Assembly (NCBI GenBank): GCA_964247055.1
Contig: OZ176054.1
Span: 496,001-560,000, forward strand
Source: Paragordius varius
Taxonomy: Eukaryota > Nematomorpha
Direction of reading: 5' to 3'
Length of the DNA: 64,000 bases
Of this stretch, positions 26,639 to 39,625 are shown in pieces (position 1 is the stretch's first letter; every line of letters begins with the position of its first letter). The translations under genes and the position numbers were made by a program. The notes under the pieces are model-generated. The model saw nothing but the letters and a program-made list of their open reading frames with translations. It was not told the origin of the DNA and searched no databases.

Positions 26639-29600
26639 ATATTGATCACCGGTGAACAAAACTATTTTTTATACATTCTCTCTGTAAGACTACATCAAAA
26701 TATAGAATTTGACCAACTCTTTCATATCCGATTTTTACAACGATACTTTAATTAATGTATTAAAATAGTCGCATCAATACTCAAGTTAAACTTTGTCCTT
26801 AAAAATCGGATATTGGTCACCGGTGAACAAAATAATTTTTTATACATTCTCTTAGTAGGACTACATCAAAATATAGAGATAGTTTGACAAACTCTTTTAT
26901 ATCCGATTTTTACAACGATACTTTAAAATTAATGTATAAAAGTAGTCGCATCAATACTCAAGTCAAATTTTGTCCTTAAAAATGTGATATTGATCACCGG
27001 TGAACAAAACTATTTTTTATACATTCTCTCTGTAAGACTACATCAAAATATAGAAATAGTTTGACAAACTCTTTCATATCCGATTTTTACAACGATACTT
27101 TAATTAATGTATTAAACTAGTCGCATCAATACTCAAATTAAACTTTGTCCTTAAAAATCGGATATTGGTCACCGGTGAACAAAATTATTTTTTATATATT
27201 CTCTTAGCAAGACTACATCAAAATATAGAGATAGTTTGACAAACTCTTTCATATCCGATTTTTACAACGATACTTTAAAAATTTATGTATAAAACTAGTC
27301 GTATCAACACTCAAGTCAAATTTCGTCCTTAAAAATGTGATATTGATCACCGGTGAACAAAACTATTTTTTATACATTCTCTCTGTAAGACTACATCAAA
27401 ATATAGAATTTGACCAACTCTTTCATATCCGATTTTTACAACGATACTTTAATTAATGTATTAAAATAGTCGCATCAATACTCAAGTTAAACTTTGTCCT
27501 TAAAAATCGGATATTGGTCACCGGTGAACAAAATAATTTTTTATACATTCTCTTAGTAGGACTACATCAAAATATAGAGATAGTTTGACAAACTCTTTTA
27601 TATCCGATTTTTACAACGATACTTTAAAAATTAATGTATAAAAGTAGTCGCATCAATACTCAAGTCAAATTTTGTCCTTAAAAATGTGATATTGATTCAC
27701 CGGTGAACAAAACTATTTTTTATACATTCTCTCTGTAAGACTACATCAAAATATAGAAATAGTTTGACAAACTCTTTCATATCCGATTTTTACAACGATA
27801 CTTTAATTAATGTATTAAACTAGTCGCATCAATACTCAAATTAAACTTTGTCCTTAAAAATCGGATATTGGTCACCGGTGAACAAAATTATTTTTTATAT
27901 ATTCTCTTAGCAAGACTACATCAAAATATAGAGATAGTTTGACAAACTCTTTCATATCCGATTTTTGCAACGATACTTTAAAAATTTATGTATAAAACTA
28001 GTCGTATCAATAAATCGCATCAATACTCAAGTTAAACTTTGTCCTTAAAAATCGGATATTGGTCACCGGTGAACAAAATTATTTTTTATACATTCTCTAA
28101 TAGGACTACATCAAAATATAGAGATAGTTTGGCAAACTCTTTCATATCCGATTTTTACAACGATACTTTAAAAATTAATGTATAAAACTAGTCGCATCAA
28201 TACTCAAGTTAAACTTTGTCCTTAAAAATCGAATATTGGGCACCGGTGAACAAAATTATTTTTTATACATTCTCTTAGTAAGACTACATCAAAATATAGA
28301 GATAGTTTGACAAACTCTTTCATATCCGATTTTTACAACGATACTTTAAAAATTAATGTATTAAACTAGTCGCATCAATACTCAAGTTAAACTTTGTCTG
28401 TAAAAATCGGATATTGGTCACCGGAGAACAAAATTATTTTTTATACATTCTCTTAGCAAGACTACATCAAAATATAGAGATAGTTTGACAAACTCTTTCA
28501 TATCCGATTTTTACAACGATACTTTAAAAATTAATGTATTAAACTAGTCGCATCAACACTCAAGTCAAATTTTGTCCTTAAAAATGTGATATTGATCACC
28601 GGTGAACAAAACTATTTTTTATACATTCTCTCTGTAAGACTACATCAAAATATAGAATTTGACCAACTCTTTCATATCCAATTTTTACAACGATACTTTA
28701 ATTAATGTATTAAAATAGTCGCATCAATACTCAAGTTAAACTTTGTCCTTAAAAATCGGATATTGGTCACCGGTGAACAAAATAATTTTTTATACATTCT
28801 CTTAGCAAGACTACATCAAAATATAGAGATAGTTTGACAAACTCTTTCATATCCGATTTTTACAACGATACTTTAAAAATTAATGTATTAAACTAGTCGC
28901 ATCAACACTCAAGTCAAATTTTGTCCTTAAAAATGTGATATTGATCACCGGTGAACAAAACTATTTTTTATACATTCTCTCTGTAAGACTACATCAAAAT
29001 ATAGAATTTGACCAACTCTTTCATATCCGATTTTTACAACGATACTTTAATTAATGTATTAAAATAGTCGCATCAATACTCAAGTTAAACTTTGTCCTTA
29101 AAAATCGGATATTGGTCACCGGTGAACAAAATAATTTTTTATACATTCTCTTAGTAGGACTACATCAAAATATAGAGATAGTTTGACAAACTCTTTTATA
29201 TCCGATTTTTACAACGATACTTTAAAAATTAATGTATAAAAGTAGTCGCATCAATACTCAAGTCAAATTTTGTCCTTAAAAATGTGATATTGATCACCGG
29301 TGAACAAAACTATTTTTTATACATTCTCTCTGTAAGACTACATCAAAATATAGAAATAGTTTGACAAACTCTTTCATATCCGATTTTTACAACGATACTT
29401 TAATTAATGTATTAAAATAGTCGCATCAATACTCAAGTTAAACTTTGTCCTTAAAAATCGGATATTGGTCACCGGTGAACAAAATTATTTTTTATACATT
29501 CTCTTAGCAAGACTACATCAAAATATAGAGATAGTTTGACAAACTCTTTCATATCCGATTTTTACAACGATACTTTAAAAATTAATGTATTAAACTAGTC

Positions 29601-29720
29601 GCATCAACACTCAAGTCAAATTTTGTCCTTAAAAATGTGATATTGATCACCGGTGAACAAAACTATTTTTTATACATTCTCTCTGTAAGACTACATCAAA
29701 ATATAGAATTTGACCAACTC
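26639..29720. repeat. Dimer and tetramer zone rich in CTCTCTGTAAG monomers
   Basis: Monomers starting CTGTAAGAC (instead of TAGTAAGAC) with ATAGAATTTGACCAAC and CTTTAATTAATG alternate with standard monomers. The ATAGAATTTGACC marker lies at about 26,702, 27,403, 28,652, 29,001 and 29,703, with spacings of 701, 1,249, 349 and 702 bp. A four-monomer unit of about 702 bp is present at 26.7-27.3 and 27.4-28.0 kb. A 349-bp dimer is repeated at 28.45-29.15 kb. Confidence 0.8.
28632..28802 (+). repeat. 171-bp monomer with CTGTAAGAC start
   Basis: Two short deletions of about 4 bp each (ATAGAATTTGACC for ATAGAGATAGTTTGACA, and CTTTAATTAATG for CTTTAAAAATTAATG) shorten this type. The GTTTGACAAAC palindrome is lost, while both dyad arms and the TCACCGGTGA palindrome remain. 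Here the left arm reads ATATCCAATTTTTA. Other copies start at about 5,750, 14,035, 17,420 and 22,410. Confidence 0.8.
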
Positions 29721-31080
29721 TTTCATATCCGATTTTTAGAACGATACTTTAATTAATGTATTAAAATAGTCGCATCAATACTCAAGTTAAACTTTGTCCT
29801 TAAAAATCGGATATTGGTCACCGGTGAACAAAATAATTTTTTATACATTTTCTTAGCAAGACTACATCAAAATATAGAGATAGTTTGGCAAACTCTTTCA
29901 TCCGATTTTTACAACGATACTTTAAAAATTAATGTATAAAACTAGTCGCATCAATACTCAAGTTAAACTTTGTCCTTAAAAATCGAATATTGGTCACCGG
30001 TGAACAAAATTATTTTTTATACATTCTCTTAGTAAGACTACATCAAATATAGAAATAGTTTGACAAACTCTTTCATATCCGATTTTTAGAACGATACTTT
30101 AATTAATGTATTAAAATAGTCGCATCAATACTCAAGTTAAACTTTGTCCTTAAAAATCGGATATTGGTCACCGGTGAACAAAATAATTTTTTATACATTT
30201 TCTTAGCAAGACTACATCAAAATATAGAGATAGTTTGGCAAACTCTTTCATCCGATTTTTACAACGATACTTTAAAAATTAATGTATAAAACTAGTCGCA
30301 TCAATACTCAAGTTAAACTTTGTCCTTAAAAATCGAATATTGGTCACCGGTGAACAAAATTATTTTTTATACATTCTCTTAGTAAGACTACATCAAATTA
30401 TAGAGATAGTTTGACAAACTCTATATCCGATTTTTCAACGATACTTTAAAAATTAATGTATAAAACTAGTCGCATCAATACTCAAGTTAAACTTTATCCT
30501 TAAAAATTGGATATTGGTCACCGGTGAACAAAATATTTTTTTATACATTCTCTTAGTAAGACTACATCAAAATATAGAGATAGTTTGACAAACTCTTTCA
30601 TATCTGATTTTTACAACGATACTTTAAAAATTAATGTATTAAACTAGTCGCATCAATACTCAAGTTAAACTTTGTCCTTAAAAATCGAATATTGGTCACC
30701 GGTGAACAAAATTATTTTTTATACATTCTCTTAGTAAGACTACATCAAATTATAGAGATAGTTTGACAAACTCTATATCCGATTTTTCAACGATACTTTA
30801 AAAATTAATGTATAAAACTAGTCGCATCAATACTCAAGTTAAACTTTATCCTTAAAAATTGGATATTGGTCACCGGTGAACAAAATATTTTTTTATACAT
30901 TCTCTTAGTATGACTACATCAAAATATAGAGATAGTTTGACAAACTCTTTCATATCCGATTTTTACAACGATACTTTAAAAATTAATGTATTAAACTAGT
31001 CGCATCAACACTCAAGTCAAATTTTGTCCTTAAAAATGTGATATTGATCACCGGTGAACAAAATTTTTTATACATTCTCT
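29720..31080. repeat. Two adjacent dimer duplications (350 and 352 bp)
   Basis: About 29,720-30,045 recurs at 30,070-30,395 (offset 350), marked by GATTTTTAGAACG and TACATTTTCTTAGC. About 30,395-30,600 recurs at 30,747-30,952 (offset 352), marked by CTATATCCGATTTTTCAACG. The second pair ends where one copy reads ATATCTGATT and the other ATATCCGATT. Confidence 0.8.
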
Positions 31081-33950
31081 CTGTAACACTACATCAAAAT
31101 ATAGAATTTGACCAACTCTTTCATATCCGATTTTTACAACGATACTTTAATTAATGTATTAAAATAGTCGCATCAATACTCAAATTAAACTTTGTCCTTA
31201 AAAATCGGATATTGGTCACCGGTGAACAAAATAATTTTTTATACATTCTCTTAGCAAGACTACATCAAAATATAGAGATAGTTTGACAAACTCTTTCATA
31301 TCCGATTTTTACAACGATACTTTAAAAATTTATGTATAAAACTAGTCGTATCAATAAATCGCATCAATACTCAAGTTAAACTTTGTCCTTAAAAATCGGA
31401 TATTGGTCACCGGTGAACAAAATTATTTTTTATATATTCTCTAATAGGACTACATCAAAATATAGAGATAGTTTGGCAAACTCTTTAATATCCGATTTTT
31501 ACAACGATACTTTAAAAATTAATGTGTTAAACTAGTCGCATCAATACTCAAGTAAAACTTTGTCCTTAAAAATCGGATATTGGTCACCGGTGAAAAAAAT
31601 TATTTTTTATACATTCTCTTAGTAAGACTACATCAAAATATAGAGATAGTTTGACAAACTCTTTCATATCCGATTTTTACAACGATACTTTAAAAATTAT
31701 GGTATTAAACCGGTCGCATCAATACTCAAGTTAAACTTTGTCCTTAAAAATCGGATATTGGTCACCGGTGAACAAAATTATTTTTTATATATTCTCTTAG
31801 CAAGACTACATCAAAATATAGAGATAGTTTGACAAACTCTTTCATATCCGATTTTTACAACGATACTTTAAAAATTAATGTATTAAACTAGTCGCATCAA
31901 TACTCAAGTTAAACTTTGTCCTTAAAAATCGGATATTGGTCACCGGTGAACAAAATAATTTTTTATACATTCTCTTAGTAAGACTACATCAAAATATAGA
32001 GATAGTTTGACAAACTCTTTCATATCCGATTTTTACAACGATACTTTAAAAATTATGGTATTAAACCGGTCGCATCAATACTCAAGTTAAACTTTGTCCT
32101 TAAAAATCGGATATTGGTCACCGGTGAACAAAATTATTTTTTATACATTCTTTTAGTAAGACTACATCAAAATATAGAGATAGTTTGACAAACTCTTTCA
32201 TATCCGATTTTTACAACGATACTTTAAAAATTAATGTATTAAACTAGTCGCATCAATACTCAAGTTAAACTTTGTCTGTAAAAATCGGATATTGGTCACC
32301 GGAGAACAAAATTATTTTTTATACATTCTCTTAGCAAGACTACATCAAAATATAGAGATAGTTTGACAAACTCTTTCATATCCGATTTTTACAACGATAC
32401 TTTAAAAATTAATGTATTAAACTAGTCGCATCAATACTCAAGTTAAACTTTGTCCTTAAAAATCGGATATTGGTCACCGGTGAACAAAATAATTTTTTAT
32501 ACATTCTCTTAGTAAGACTACATCAAAATATAGAGATAGTTTGACAAACTCTTTCATATCCGATTTTTACAACGATACTTTAAAAATTATGGTATTAAAC
32601 CGGTCGCATCAATACTCAAGTTAAACTTTGTCCTTAAAAATCGGATATTGGTCACCGGTGAACAAAATTATTTTTTATACATTCTCTTAGTAAGACTACA
32701 TCAAAATATAGAAATAGTTTGACAAACTCTTTCATATCCGATTTTTACAACGATACTTTAAAAATTAATGTATAAAACTAGTCGCATCAATACTCAAGTT
32801 AAACTTTGTCCTTAAAAATCGGATATTGGTCACCAGTGAAGAAAATTATTTTTTATACATTCTCTTAGCAAGACTACATAAAATATAGAGATAGTTTGGC
32901 AAACTCTTTCATCCGATTTTTACAACGATACTTTAAAAATTAATGTATAAAACTAGTCGCATCAATACTCAAGTAAACTTTGTCCTTAAAAATCGGATAT
33001 TGATCACCGGTGAACAAAACTATTTTTTATACATTCTCTCTGTAAGACTACATCAAAATATAGAAATAGTTTGACAAACTCTTTCATATCCGATTATTAC
33101 AACGATACTTAAAAAATTAATGTATAAAACTAGTCGTATCAATATATCGCATCAATACTCAAGTTAAACTTTGTCCTTAAAAATCGGATATTGGTCACCG
33201 GTGAACAAAATTATTTTTTATACATTCTCTTAGCAAGACTACATCAAAATATAGAGATAGTTTGACAAACTCTTTCATATCCGATTTTTACAACGATACT
33301 TTAAAAATTAATGTATTAAACTAGTCGCATCAATACTCAAGTTAAACTTTGTCCTTAAAAATCGGATATTGGTCACCGGTGAACAAAATAATTTTTTATA
33401 CATTCTCTTAGTAAGACTACATCAAAATATAGAGATAGTTTGACAAACTCTTTCATATCCGATTTTTACAACGATACTTTAAAAATTATGGTATTAAACC
33501 GGTCGCATCAATACTCAAGTTAAACTTTGTCCTTAAAAATCGGATATTGGTCACCGGTGAACAAAATAATTTTTTATACATTCTCTTAGCAAGACTACAT
33601 CAAAATATAGAGATAGTTTGGCAAACACTTTCATCCGATTTTTACAACGATACTTTAAAAATTAATGTATTAAACTAGTCGCATCAATACTCAAGTTAAA
33701 CTTTGTCTGTAAAAATCGGATATTGGTCACCGGAGAACAAAATTATTTTTTATACATTCTCTTAGCAAGACTACATCAAAATATAGAGATAGTTTGACAA
33801 ACTCTTTCATATCCGATTTTTACAACGATAGTTTAAAAATTAATGTATTAAACTAGTCGCATCAATACTCAAGTTAAACTTTGTCCTTAAAAATCGGATA
33901 TTGGTCACCGGTGAACAAAATAATTTTTTATACATTCTCTTAGTAAGATT
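31081..33950. repeat. Block with ATGGTATTAAACCGGTCGC monomers at 2- and 3-monomer spacing
   Basis: Monomers with TATGGTATTAAACCGGTCG lie with GGTATT at 31,701, 32,057, 32,591 and 33,490 (spacings 356, 534 and 899 bp, that is 2, 3 and about 5 monomers). In this type ACTAGT at the dyad centre is replaced by ACCGGT, a different hexamer palindrome. The earliest member of the CACCAGTGAAG lineage is at 32,831. Confidence 0.75.
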
Positions 33951-34118
33951 ACATCAAAATATAGAGATAGTTGGACAAACTCTTTCATATCCGATTTTTA
34001 CAACGATACTTAAAAAATTAATGTATTAAACTAGTGGTATCAATACTCAAGTTAAACTTTGTCCTTAAAAATCGGACTTTGGTCTCCGGTGAACAAAATT
34101 ATTTTTTATACATTCTCT

Positions 34119-35207
34119 TAGCAAGACTACATCAAAATATAGAGATATTTGACAAACTCTTTCATATCCGATTTTTACAACGATACTTTATAAATTAATG
34201 TATAAAACTAGTCGTATCAATAAGTCGCATCAATACTCAAGTTAAACTTTGTCCTTAAAAATCGGATATTGGTCACCGGTGAACAAAATAATTTTTTATA
34301 CATTCTCTTAGTAAGACATCAAAATATAGAGATAGTTTGACAAATTCTTTCCTATCCGATTTTTACAACGATACTTTAAAAATTATGGTATTAAACCAGT
34401 CGCATCAATACTCAAGTTAAACTTTGTCCTTAAAAATCGGATATTGGTCACCGGTGAACAAAATTATTTCTTATACATTCTCTTAGTAAGACTACATCAA
34501 AATATAGAGATAGTTTGACAAACTCTTTCATATCCGATTTTTACAACGATACTTTAAAAATTAATGTATAAAACTAGTCGCATCAATACTCAAGTTAAAC
34601 TTTATCCTTAAAAATTGGATATTGGTCACCGGTGAACAAAATAATTTTTTATACATTCTCTTAGTAAGATTACATCAAAATATAGAGATAGTTTGACAAA
34701 CTCTTTCATATCCGATTTTTACAACGATACTTTAAAAATTAATGTATAAAACTAGTCGCATCAATACTCAAGTTAAACTTTATCCTTAAAAATTGGATAT
34801 TGGTCACCGGTGAACAAAATTATTTTTTATATATTCTCTTAGCAAGACTACATCAAAATATAGAGATAGTTTGACAAACTCTTTCATATCCGATTTTTAC
34901 AACGATACTTTAAAAATTAATGTATAAAACTAGTCGTATCAATAAATCGCATCAATACTCAAGTTAAACTTTGTCCTTAAAAATCGGATATTGGTCACCG
35001 GTGAACAAAATTATTTTTTATACATTCTCTTAGTAAGACTACATAAAATATAGAGATAGTTTGACAAACTCTTTCATATCCGATTTTTACAACGATACGT
35101 TAAAAATTATGGTATTAAACTAGTCGCATCAATACTCAAATTAAACTTTGTCCTTAAAAATCGAATATTGGTCACCGGTGAACAAAATAATTTTTTATAC
35201 ATTCTCT
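34119..35207. repeat. Six-monomer unit of 1,089 bp, partly repeated at 35,208-36,296
   Basis: Starts at 34,119 and 35,208 share GAGATATTTGACAAAC, then the 13-bp-insertion form with AAGTCG, then TAAGACATCAAAAT. The match runs to about 34,730, then breaks (TTTAAAAATTAATG against GTTAAAAATTATGG). It resumes from about 34,840. Confidence 0.75.
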
Positions 35208-36154
35208 TAGCAAGACTACATCAAAATATAGAGATATTTGACAAACTCTTTCATATCCGATTTTTACAACGATACTTTATAAATTAATGTATAAAACTAG
35301 TCCTATCAATAAGTCGCATCAATACTCAAGTTAAACTTTGTCCTTAAAAATCGGATATTGGTCACCGGTGAACAAAATAATTTTTTATACATTCTCTTAG
35401 TAAGACATCAAAATATAGAGATAGTTTGACAAACTCTTTACTATCCGATTTTTCCAACGATACTTTAAAAATTATGGTATTAAACCAGTCGCATCAATAC
35501 TCAAGTTAAACTTTGTCCTTAAAAATCGGATATTGGTCACCGGTGAACAAAATTATTTCTTATACATTCTCTTAGTAAGACTACATCAAAATATAGAGAT
35601 AGTTTGACAAACTCTTTCATATCCGATTTTTACAACGATACTTTAAAAATTAATGTATAAAACTAGTCGCATCAATACTCAAGTTAAACTTTATCCTTAA
35701 AAATTGGATATTGGTCACCGGTGAACAAAATAATTTTTTATACATTCTCTTAGTAAGATTACATCAAAATATAGAGATAGTTTGACAAACTCTTTCATAT
35801 CCGATTTTTACAACGATACGTTAAAAATTATGGTATTAAACTAGTCGCATCAATACTCAAATTAAACTTTGTCCTTAAAAATCGGATATTTGTCACCGGT
35901 GAACAAAATTATTTTTTATATATTCTCTTAGCAAGACTACATCAAAATATAGAGATAGTTTGACAAACTCTTTCATATCCGATTTTTACAACGATACTTT
36001 AAAAATTAATGTATAAAACTAGTCGTATCAATAAATCGCATCAATACTCAAGTTAAACTTTGTCCTTAAAAATCGGATATTGGTCACCGGTGAACAAAAT
36101 TATTTTTTATACATTCTCTTAGTAAGACTACATAAAATATAGAGATAGTTTGAC
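34951..36154. repeat. First copy of the 1,978-bp-offset block
   Basis: This block matches 36,929-38,132 at an offset of 1,978 bp. Markers: TAGTCCTATCAATAAG (35,298/37,276), TAAGACATC (35,401/37,379), TTTACTATCCG, ATTTTTCCAACG and ACTACATAAAATATAG (35,038/37,016). The one difference noticed is TTATTTCTTATAC at about 35,550 against TTATTTTTTATAC. Confidence 0.85.
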
Positions 36155-36928
36155 AAACTCTTTCATATCCGATTTTTACAACGATACGTTAAAAATTATG
36201 GTATTAAACTAGTCGCATCAATACTCAAATTAAACTTTGTCCTTAAAAATCGAATATTGGTCACCGGTGAACAAAATAATTTTTTATACATTCTCTTAGT
36301 AAGACTACATCAAAATATAGAGATAGTTTGACAAACTCTTTCATATCCGATTTTTACAACGATACTTTAAAAATTAATGTATAAAACTAGTCGCATCAAT
36401 ACTCAAGTTAAACTTTATCCTTAAAAATTGGATATTGGTCACCGGTGAACAAAATAATTTTTTATACATTCTCTTAGTAAGACTACATCAAAATATAGAG
36501 ATAGTTTGACAAACTCTTTCATATCCGATTTTTACAACGATACTTTAAAAATTATGGTATTAAACCAGTCGCATCAATACTCAAGTTAAACTTTGTCCTT
36601 AAAAATCGGATATTGGTCACCGGTGAACAAAATTATTTCTTATACATTCTCTTAGTAAGACTACATCAAAATATAGAGATAGTTTGACAAACTCTTTCAT
36701 ATCCGATTTTTACAACGATACTTTAAAAATTAATGTATAAAACTAGTCGCATCAATACTCAAGTTAAACTTTATCCTTAAAAATTGGATATTGGTCACCG
36801 GTGAACAAAATAATTTTTTATACATTCTCTTAGTAAGATTACATCAAAATATAGAGATAGTTTGACAAACTCTTTCATATCCGATTTTTACAACGATACT
36901 TTAAAAATTAATGTATAAAACTAGTCGC

Positions 36929-38132
36929 ATCAATACTCAAGTTAAACTTTGTCCTTAAAAATCGGATATTGGTCACCGGTGAACAAAATTATTTTTTATA
37001 CATTCTCTTAGTAAGACTACATAAAATATAGAGATAGTTTGACAAACTCTTTCATATCCGATTTTTACAACGATACGTTAAAAATTATGGTATTAAACTA
37101 GTCGCATCAATACTCAAATTAAACTTTGTCCTTAAAAATCGAATATTGGTCACCGGTGAACAAAATAATTTTTTATACATTCTCTTAGCAAGACTACATC
37201 AAAATATAGAGATATTTGACAAACTCTTTCATATCCGATTTTTACAACGATACTTTATAAATTAATGTATAAAACTAGTCCTATCAATAAGTCGCATCAA
37301 TACTCAAGTTAAACTTTGTCCTTAAAAATCGGATATTGGTCACCGGTGAACAAAATAATTTTTTATACATTCTCTTAGTAAGACATCAAAATATAGAGAT
37401 AGTTTGACAAACTCTTTACTATCCGATTTTTCCAACGATACTTTAAAAATTATGGTATTAAACCAGTCGCATCAATACTCAAGTTAAACTTTGTCCTTAA
37501 AAATCGGATATTGGTCACCGGTGAACAAAATTATTTTTTATACATTCTCTTAGTAAGACTACATCAAAATATAGAGATAGTTTGACAAACTCTTTCATAT
37601 CCGATTTTTACAACGATACTTTAAAAATTAATGTATAAAACTAGTCGCATCAATACTCAAGTTAAACTTTATCCTTAAAAATTGGATATTGGTCACCGGT
37701 GAACAAAATAATTTTTTATACATTCTCTTAGTAAGATTACATCAAAATATAGAGATAGTTTGACAAACTCTTTCATATCCGATTTTTACAACGATACGTT
37801 AAAAATTATGGTATTAAACTAGTCGCATCAATACTCAAATTAAACTTTGTCCTTAAAAATCGGATATTTGTCACCGGTGAACAAAATTATTTTTTATATA
37901 TTCTCTTAGCAAGACTACATCAAAATATAGAGATAGTTTGACAAACTCTTTCATATCCGATTTTTACAACGATACTTTAAAAATTAATGTATAAAACTAG
38001 TCGTATCAATAAATCGCATCAATACTCAAGTTAAACTTTGTCCTTAAAAATCGGATATTGGTCACCGGTGAACAAAATTATTTTTTATACATTCTCTTAG
38101 TAAGACTACATAAAATATAGAGATAGTTTGAC
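36929..38132. repeat. Second copy of the 1,978-bp-offset block
   Basis: This is the partner of 34,951-36,154. It ends where the 31-bp deletion monomer begins at 38,098-38,243, so the deletion arose after or at the edge of this duplication. The sequence from about 37,650 to 38,360 recurs again at 38,711-39,421 (offset 1,061). Confidence 0.83.
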
Positions 38133-38243
38133 AAACTAAAAATTATGGTATTAAACTAGTCGCATCAATACTCAAATTAAACTTTGTCCTTAAAAATCGG
38201 ATATTGGTCACCGGTGAACAAAATTATTTTTTATATATTCTCT
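38098..38243 (+). repeat. 146-bp monomer missing the left dyad arm
   Basis: GACAAACTAAAAATTATGG replaces the usual stretch, a 31-bp deletion running from the CTTT before the left dyad arm through ACGATACGTT. A 1-bp loss in ACATAAAATATAG is also present. The right arm and TCACCGGTGA are intact. The same monomer occurs at 39,159-39,304, carried there by the 1,061-bp-offset duplication, so a half-dyad monomer has been tolerated and copied at least once. Confidence 0.9.
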
Positions 38244-38710
38244 TAGCAAGACTACATCAAAATATAGAGATAGTTTGACAAACTCTTTCATATCCGATTT
38301 TTACAACGATACTTTAAAAATTAATGTATTAAACTAGCCGCATCAATACTCAAGTTAAACTTTGTCCTTAAAAATCGGATATTGGTCACCGGTGAACAAA
38401 ATAATTTTTTATACATTCTCTTAGCAAGACTACATCAAAATATAGAGATATTTGACAAACTCTTTCATATCCGATTTTTACAACGATACTTTATAAATTA
38501 ATGTATAAAACTAGTCGTATCAATAAGTCGCATCAATACTCAAGTTAAACTTTGTCCTTAAAAATCGGATATTGGTCACCGGTGAACAAAATAATTTTTT
38601 ATACATTCTCTTAGTAAGACTACGTCAAAATATAGAGATAGTTTGACAAACTCTTTCATATCCGATTTTTACAACGATACTTTAAAAGTTAATGTATAAA
38701 ACTAGTCGCA

Positions 38711-39421
38711 TCAATACTCAAGTTAAACTTTATCCTTAAAAATTGGATATTGGTCACCGGTGAACAAAATAATTTTTTATACATTCTCTTAGTAAGATTA
38801 CATCAAAATATAGAGATAGTTTGACAAACTCTTTCATATCCGATTTTTACAACGATACGTTAAAAATTATGGTATTAAACTAGTCGCATCAATACTCAAA
38901 TTAAACTTTGTCCTTAAAAATCGGATATTTGTCACCGGTGAACAAAATTATTTTTTATATATTCTCTTAGCAAGACTACATCAAAATATAGAGATAGTTT
39001 GACAAACTCTTTCATATCCGATTTTTACAACGATACTTTAAAAATTAATGTATAAAACTAGTCGTATCAATAAATCGCATCAATACTCAAGTTAAACTTT
39101 GTCCTTAAAAATTGGATATTGGTCACCGGTGAACAAAATTATTTTTTATACATTCTCTTAGTAAGACTACATAAAATATAGAGATAGTTTGACAAACTAA
39201 AAATTATGGTATTAAACTAGTCGCATCAATACTCAAATTAAACTTTGTCCTTAAAAATCGGATATTGGTCACCGGTGAACAAAATTATTTTTTATATATT
39301 CTCTTAGCAAGACTACATCAAAATATAGAGATAGTTTGACAAACTCTTTCATATCCGATTTTTACAACGATACTTTAAAAATTAATGTATTAAACTAGCC
39401 GCATCAATACTCAAGTTAAAC
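38711..39421. repeat. Second copy of the 1,061-bp-offset block
   Basis: This block matches about 37,650-38,360, including the 31-bp deletion monomer, CGGATATTTGTCACC (37,861/38,922) and TAGCCGCATC. The match ends near 39,423, where CTCTGTCC and ATCAATTATTGG depart from the source. Confidence 0.8.
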
Positions 39422-39625
39422 TCTGTCCTTAAAAATCAATTATTGGTCACCGGTGAACAAAATAATTTTTTATACATTCTCTTAGTAAGACTACATCAAA
39501 ATATAGAGATAGTTTGACAAACTCTTTCATATCCGATTTTTACAACGATACTTTAAAAATTATGGTATTAAACCGGTCGCATCAATACTCAAGTTAAACT
39601 TTGTCCTTAAAAATCGGATATTGGT

